In this document: positions 5,185 through 7,332 of the stretch, one piece after another
Layout: every line of letters starts with the position of its first letter
Numbering within the stretch: position 1 is the stretch's first letter
Assembly: GCA_025936205.1 (NCBI GenBank)
Contig: JAICTU010000460.1
Location: 1 to 7,332, forward strand
DNA from: Polyangiaceae bacterium
Lineage (GTDB): Bacteria; Myxococcota; Polyangia; Polyangiales; Polyangiaceae
Length of the DNA: 7,332 nt
Direction: 5' to 3'
The notes under the pieces: model-generated
What the model was told of the DNA's origin: nothing
Database searches by the model: none
The model's input: the letters and a program-made list of their open reading frames with translations, nothing else
Made by a program: the position numbers and the translations under genes

Positions 5185-6636
5185 GTGAGGGACTCGCTTC
5201 GCTTTCTGTTTTCGCTGGTCGTGCTCGGCAGCCTGGGCTGCGCCGCCACCGTTTCCGACGCCTTCCCGCCCGAGGCCCCGGCCACGCCGGCGGGGCCGCA
5301 GCTCGACCCCGCGCAGCAGGCGATCGCTGATCGGCTCGACGCCGCAGCGCGCGTGGCGGTTGCGGCCCCGGACGCGCCCGTCGCGGGCTTTGCCGTCAAA
5401 GTCGTGGCCCGGGGCACGACGCTGCTCGAGCGCGGCTACGGCTTCCTGGATCTCGATCGCCAGCAGCCGATGCCCGCGGACGCCATCTTCCGCATCGGCT
5501 CGATCACCAAGCAGTTCACGGCGGCGGCGATCCTGCAGCTCGAGGAACAGGGCAAGCTGAGGCTCGATGAGCCGCTCTCCCGGTACCTGAAGGAGCCGTA
5601 CCTGAAGGGCGAGGATCAGCCGATCGCGAGAGTGACGCTGCGGCAACTGCTGCAGCACACGTCCGGCATCCCCAACTTCACCAATCTGCCCTGGTACGAA
5701 AGCCACAAGGGAGAAGCGACTTCGCCCGCGGAGGTGGTCGCGGCATTTGCGGATTTACCGCTCGAGTTCGAGCCGGGGACCCGCTTCGCGTACAGCAACT
5801 CGGGCTACTTCTTGCTCGGGCTCGTGCTGGAGCAGGTGTCGGGCCAGAAGTACATCGACTACCTGCGCCAGCACCTGTTCGCGCCGGCAGGGCTCTCGGA
5901 CATCCGCTACTGCCCCGACGCGCAAGACTATCCGCGCGCAGCCCCCGGCTATCGGCGCGGCACGGGCAAGTTGATCCCCGCGTTTGCGATCTCGCTGACG
6001 ATCCCGTTCTCCGCGGGCGGTCTGTGCTCCAGCGTCAGGGATCTGGTGAGCTGGAGCCAGGCGCTCGCGTCCGGCAAGATCCTCGAGCCCGAGGCGTTCG
6101 CGCGGATGAGCTCCGCGACGGCGCTGCCCGGGGGCCAGCACAGCCCCTACGGCTTCGGCCTTGTCCGGGGCGAGCTGGAGGGCCATCCGCGCATCAGCCA
6201 CGGCGGCGGTATCGACGGCTTCGTGAGCGACCTTGCTCAGTATCCGGATGCCGATCTGTACATTGCCGTGCTCGTGAACACCGAGGGCCCCGTGGCCTCG
6301 CTGCTCGGCGAGCAACTGGCGCGGATCGTGCTCGATGTCCCGAAAGCCGAGCTGAAGGATCTGCCCGTGGCCGAGGCGGAGGTACAACCCCTGCTCGGCA
6401 CCTACCACATCGCCGAGCTCGGGCAGACGCTGCAACTCGCCTGGAGCGAAGGTGCCTTGCGGATCGGTCCCGCTCAGCACCCAGAAAAGACGTTCCGCCT
6501 GCGCTCTCAGGGCAATGGTGTGTACGCCGTGCCGGAGCTGAAAGCGCGCATCCGCTTCGAGGTCCAGGACGGCGCAGCCCGGGCGTTGATCGTGCATCAA
6601 CAGGGGCAAGACATTCGCGGCGAGCGAGTCCCCTGA
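5185..6636 (+). CDS. Beta-lactamase family serine hydrolase, probable lipoprotein
   Basis: 483 residues. The N-terminus (MRDSLRFLFSLVVLGSLGCAA) is a lipoprotein-type signal with Cys19 as the likely lipidated residue; the -3 position is Ser rather than the usual Leu, so lipidation is probable but not certain. An Ala/Pro linker follows (residues 20-45). The catalytic domain (about 60-385) has the motifs of class C beta-lactamases and EstB-type esterases: nucleophile Ser106 and Lys109 in GSITKQF, HTSGIPN (158-164), Tyr203-Ser-Asn in FAYSNSGYFLLG, a GG-containing loop (SAGGLCSS, 276-283) and HGGGIDGF (339-346) in the place of the KTG motif. Residues about 400-482 form a beta-rich extra domain (LLGTYHIAELGQTLQLAW) often seen behind such hydrolases. 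The substrate may be a peptide, ester or peptidoglycan stem; beta-lactam resistance should not be assumed. GTG start; no Shine-Dalgarno is seen. Confidence 0.93.
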   Translation: MRDSLRFLFSLVVLGSLGCAATVSDAFPPEAPATPAGPQLDPAQQAIADRLDAAARVAVAAPDAPVAGFAVKVVARGTTLLERGYGFLDLDRQQPMPADAIFRIGSITKQFTAAAILQLEEQGKLRLDEPLSRYLKEPYLKGEDQPIARVTLRQLLQHTSGIPNFTNLPWYESHKGEATSPAEVVAAFADLPLEFEPGTRFAYSNSGYFLLGLVLEQVSGQKYIDYLRQHLFAPAGLSDIRYCPDAQDYPRAAPGYRRGTGKLIPAFAISLTIPFSAGGLCSSVRDLVSWSQALASGKILEPEAFARMSSATALPGGQHSPYGFGLVRGELEGHPRISHGGGIDGFVSDLAQYPDADLYIAVLVNTEGPVASLLGEQLARIVLDVPKAELKDLPVAEAEVQPLLGTYHIAELGQTLQLAWSEGALRIGPAQHPEKTFRLRSQGNGVYAVPELKARIRFEVQDGAARALIVHQQGQDIRGERVP

Positions 6637-6654
6637 TCGCGCTACCATGGGCGA

Positions 6655-6670
6655 TTCCGCCGTAGCGGAA
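6655..6670 (+). terminator. Short perfect hairpin after the serine hydrolase gene
   Basis: TTCCGC-CGTA-GCGGAA is a perfect 6-bp stem with a 4-base loop, 18 bases after the TGA. There is no U-run, so it is at most a weak or factor-assisted terminator. It lies in a 117-bp gap that otherwise holds only GC-rich sequence and a possible promoter. Confidence 0.4.
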
Positions 6671-6737
6671 CGCCTCGCGCCCCCGTCCGCGATCCACGGG
6701 CTCACCCGCGCCTTGGGCGCCCTTGGCCCGTCATTTC

Positions 6738-6746
6738 TGCTATACG
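6738..6746 (+). promoter_or_regulatory. Possible extended -10 promoter for the glycosyltransferase gene
   Basis: TGCTATACG fits an extended -10 pattern (TG-n-TATA with the last two bases off). It is in an AT-richer patch (CATTTCTGCTATA) that stands out from its surroundings. A start 7 bases on would be at about 6753, next to the ATG at 6754, so the message could be leaderless. No -35 at the proper spacing is evident. Confidence 0.3.
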
Positions 6747-6753
6747 CGCCCCA

Positions 6754-7332
6754 ATGCTCGACACAGCCGCACGCCCCGCCATCCACTGGCGTTCGGGGCT
6801 CGCGTGGGGCGGGGGCTCCTTCCTGCTAGGCGCGCTCCTGGCGCTCGGAGGCATGCTGCAGAAGCCCGCGGGGCTCGAACACCGCTCACTGGAAACAGCG
6901 ATCGTCACGCTCGGCGTGCTGCTGGCCGGCGGTGGCCTGCTGGCGATGCTGGCCCCATTCTCGCGCCCGGATCCCGCGCGCCCCGATCTCGATGCGCCGC
7001 CCGAGCGCAGCATCGACGGCAACACGCTGTTGAACGCGTTCGGGCCCATCGTGCTTTTGTTGTTGGCACTCCGTTGGGTCATCAACCGGGCGCTGCACGG
7101 CACGCTGCCCGCGCCATACCTCACGCTCGGCGTGCTCGTCACGGGCCTGTGCCTGGGGCTGCTCTGGGCCTGCCTGCGCGCGATCGATCTGTTCGGCATC
7201 GCCGGCGAGCCGGCGCAGGGGGTCGGGTCTCTGGCGCGGGGGTCGTGGGCCACGGCGCTCACGCTGCTGCTCTATCTGCCGAGCCTCGGCGCCTTCGGCA
7301 TGATCGACTGCTGGGAGCCGCAGTACTCCGAG
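6754..7332 (+). CDS. ArnT/PMT-like family 39 glycosyltransferase, N-terminal part
   Basis: The frame is open from an ATG to the right edge (193 codons) with no stop, so the 3' end is outside the window. Hydrophobic segments at about residues 15-35, 47-69, 92-112, 122-142 and 163-181 give five predicted membrane helices, with a Pro/Asp/Arg-rich loop at 70-90. The last residues read GAFGMIDCWEPQYSE. The pattern D-x-W-E-x-x-Y-x-E right after a membrane helix is the first periplasmic-loop motif of myxobacterial family 39 glycosyltransferases; its acidic residue is thought to be catalytic in ArnT and PMT enzymes. Such enzymes move a sugar from a polyprenyl-phosphate carrier to lipid A or protein on the outer face of the inner membrane. 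The four helices before the motif are more than in ArnT itself, where the motif follows the first helix. Without the rest of the gene, acceptor and donor cannot be named. Confidence 0.75.
   Translation, partial: MLDTAARPAIHWRSGLAWGGGSFLLGALLALGGMLQKPAGLEHRSLETAIVTLGVLLAGGGLLAMLAPFSRPDPARPDLDAPPERSIDGNTLLNAFGPIVLLLLALRWVINRALHGTLPAPYLTLGVLVTGLCLGLLWACLRAIDLFGIAGEPAQGVGSLARGSWATALTLLLYLPSLGAFGMIDCWEPQYSE

Noticed and set aside
6715..6722. GGGCGCCC palindrome in the last intergenic gap
   Set aside because: Eight-base GC palindromes are frequent in this composition and there is no flanking structure.
5755..6786. A 343-codon minus-strand ORF
   Set aside because: It is antisense to the serine hydrolase, which has clear catalytic motifs. 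Its translation shows no motif and it exists because of high GC.
6702..7262. A 186-codon minus-strand ORF at the right end
   Set aside because: The plus frame gives five membrane helices and a family 39 motif; the minus translation is Ser/Arg/Pro-rich without structure.
1..7332. tRNA, rRNA, CRISPR array, insertion sequence or prophage
   Set aside because: I saw no cloverleaf with a T-loop, no regularly spaced repeats, no terminal inverted repeats with a transposase and no phage genes.

Overview
The window is about 7.3 kb of very GC-rich, densely coding DNA. It looks like a chromosomal segment of a myxobacterium or close relative (Myxococcota). This rests on strong G/C preference at third codon positions, a eukaryote-like Ser/Thr protein kinase with a multi-pass membrane domain, a lipoprotein of the beta-lactamase/penicillin-binding fold, and the lack of canonical Shine-Dalgarno sequences before most starts. 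The taxonomic call is an inference. I see no transposase, integrase, phage gene, CRISPR array, tRNA or rRNA.

Layout, left to right. A two-gene plus-strand unit comes first: the 3' part of a regulator with tandem winged-helix domains (its start lies left of the window), then, 9 bp later, a small cytoplasmic five-bladed beta-propeller related to the glutamine cyclotransferase family. Next is a minus-strand block from about 1624 to 5158. In transcription order it holds a NUDIX hydrolase, a beta-class glutathione S-transferase (gstA-like, 201 residues, with Cys10/Glu65/His106/Lys107), a membrane-anchored Ser/Thr kinase whose catalytic domain is C-terminal to six predicted membrane segments, and a 152-residue protein of unknown function with a Lys/Arg/Ser-rich N-terminal tail. 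Divergent from the NUDIX gene, only 26 bp away, a plus-strand gene encodes a probable lipoprotein serine hydrolase of the beta-lactamase (class C/EstB-like) family. After a 117-bp gap with a small hairpin and a possible promoter, the window ends inside a plus-strand multi-pass membrane protein. Its last visible residues carry a D-x-W-E-x-x-Y-x-E motif typical of family 39 (ArnT/PMT-like) glycosyltransferases.

How they may work together. The regulator and propeller are probably co-transcribed, and the propeller may act with or be controlled by the regulator. NUDIX, GST and kinase form a same-strand run with gaps of 129 and 61 bp. GST and NUDIX suggest detoxification or housecleaning, but nothing shows a shared pathway. 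The kinase may act on the tail of the downstream small protein, which carries an R-R-A-S site; this is a hypothesis. The window is mostly ordinary gene content with a few uncommon architectures. I do not see a complete novel system that the sequence alone would prove.
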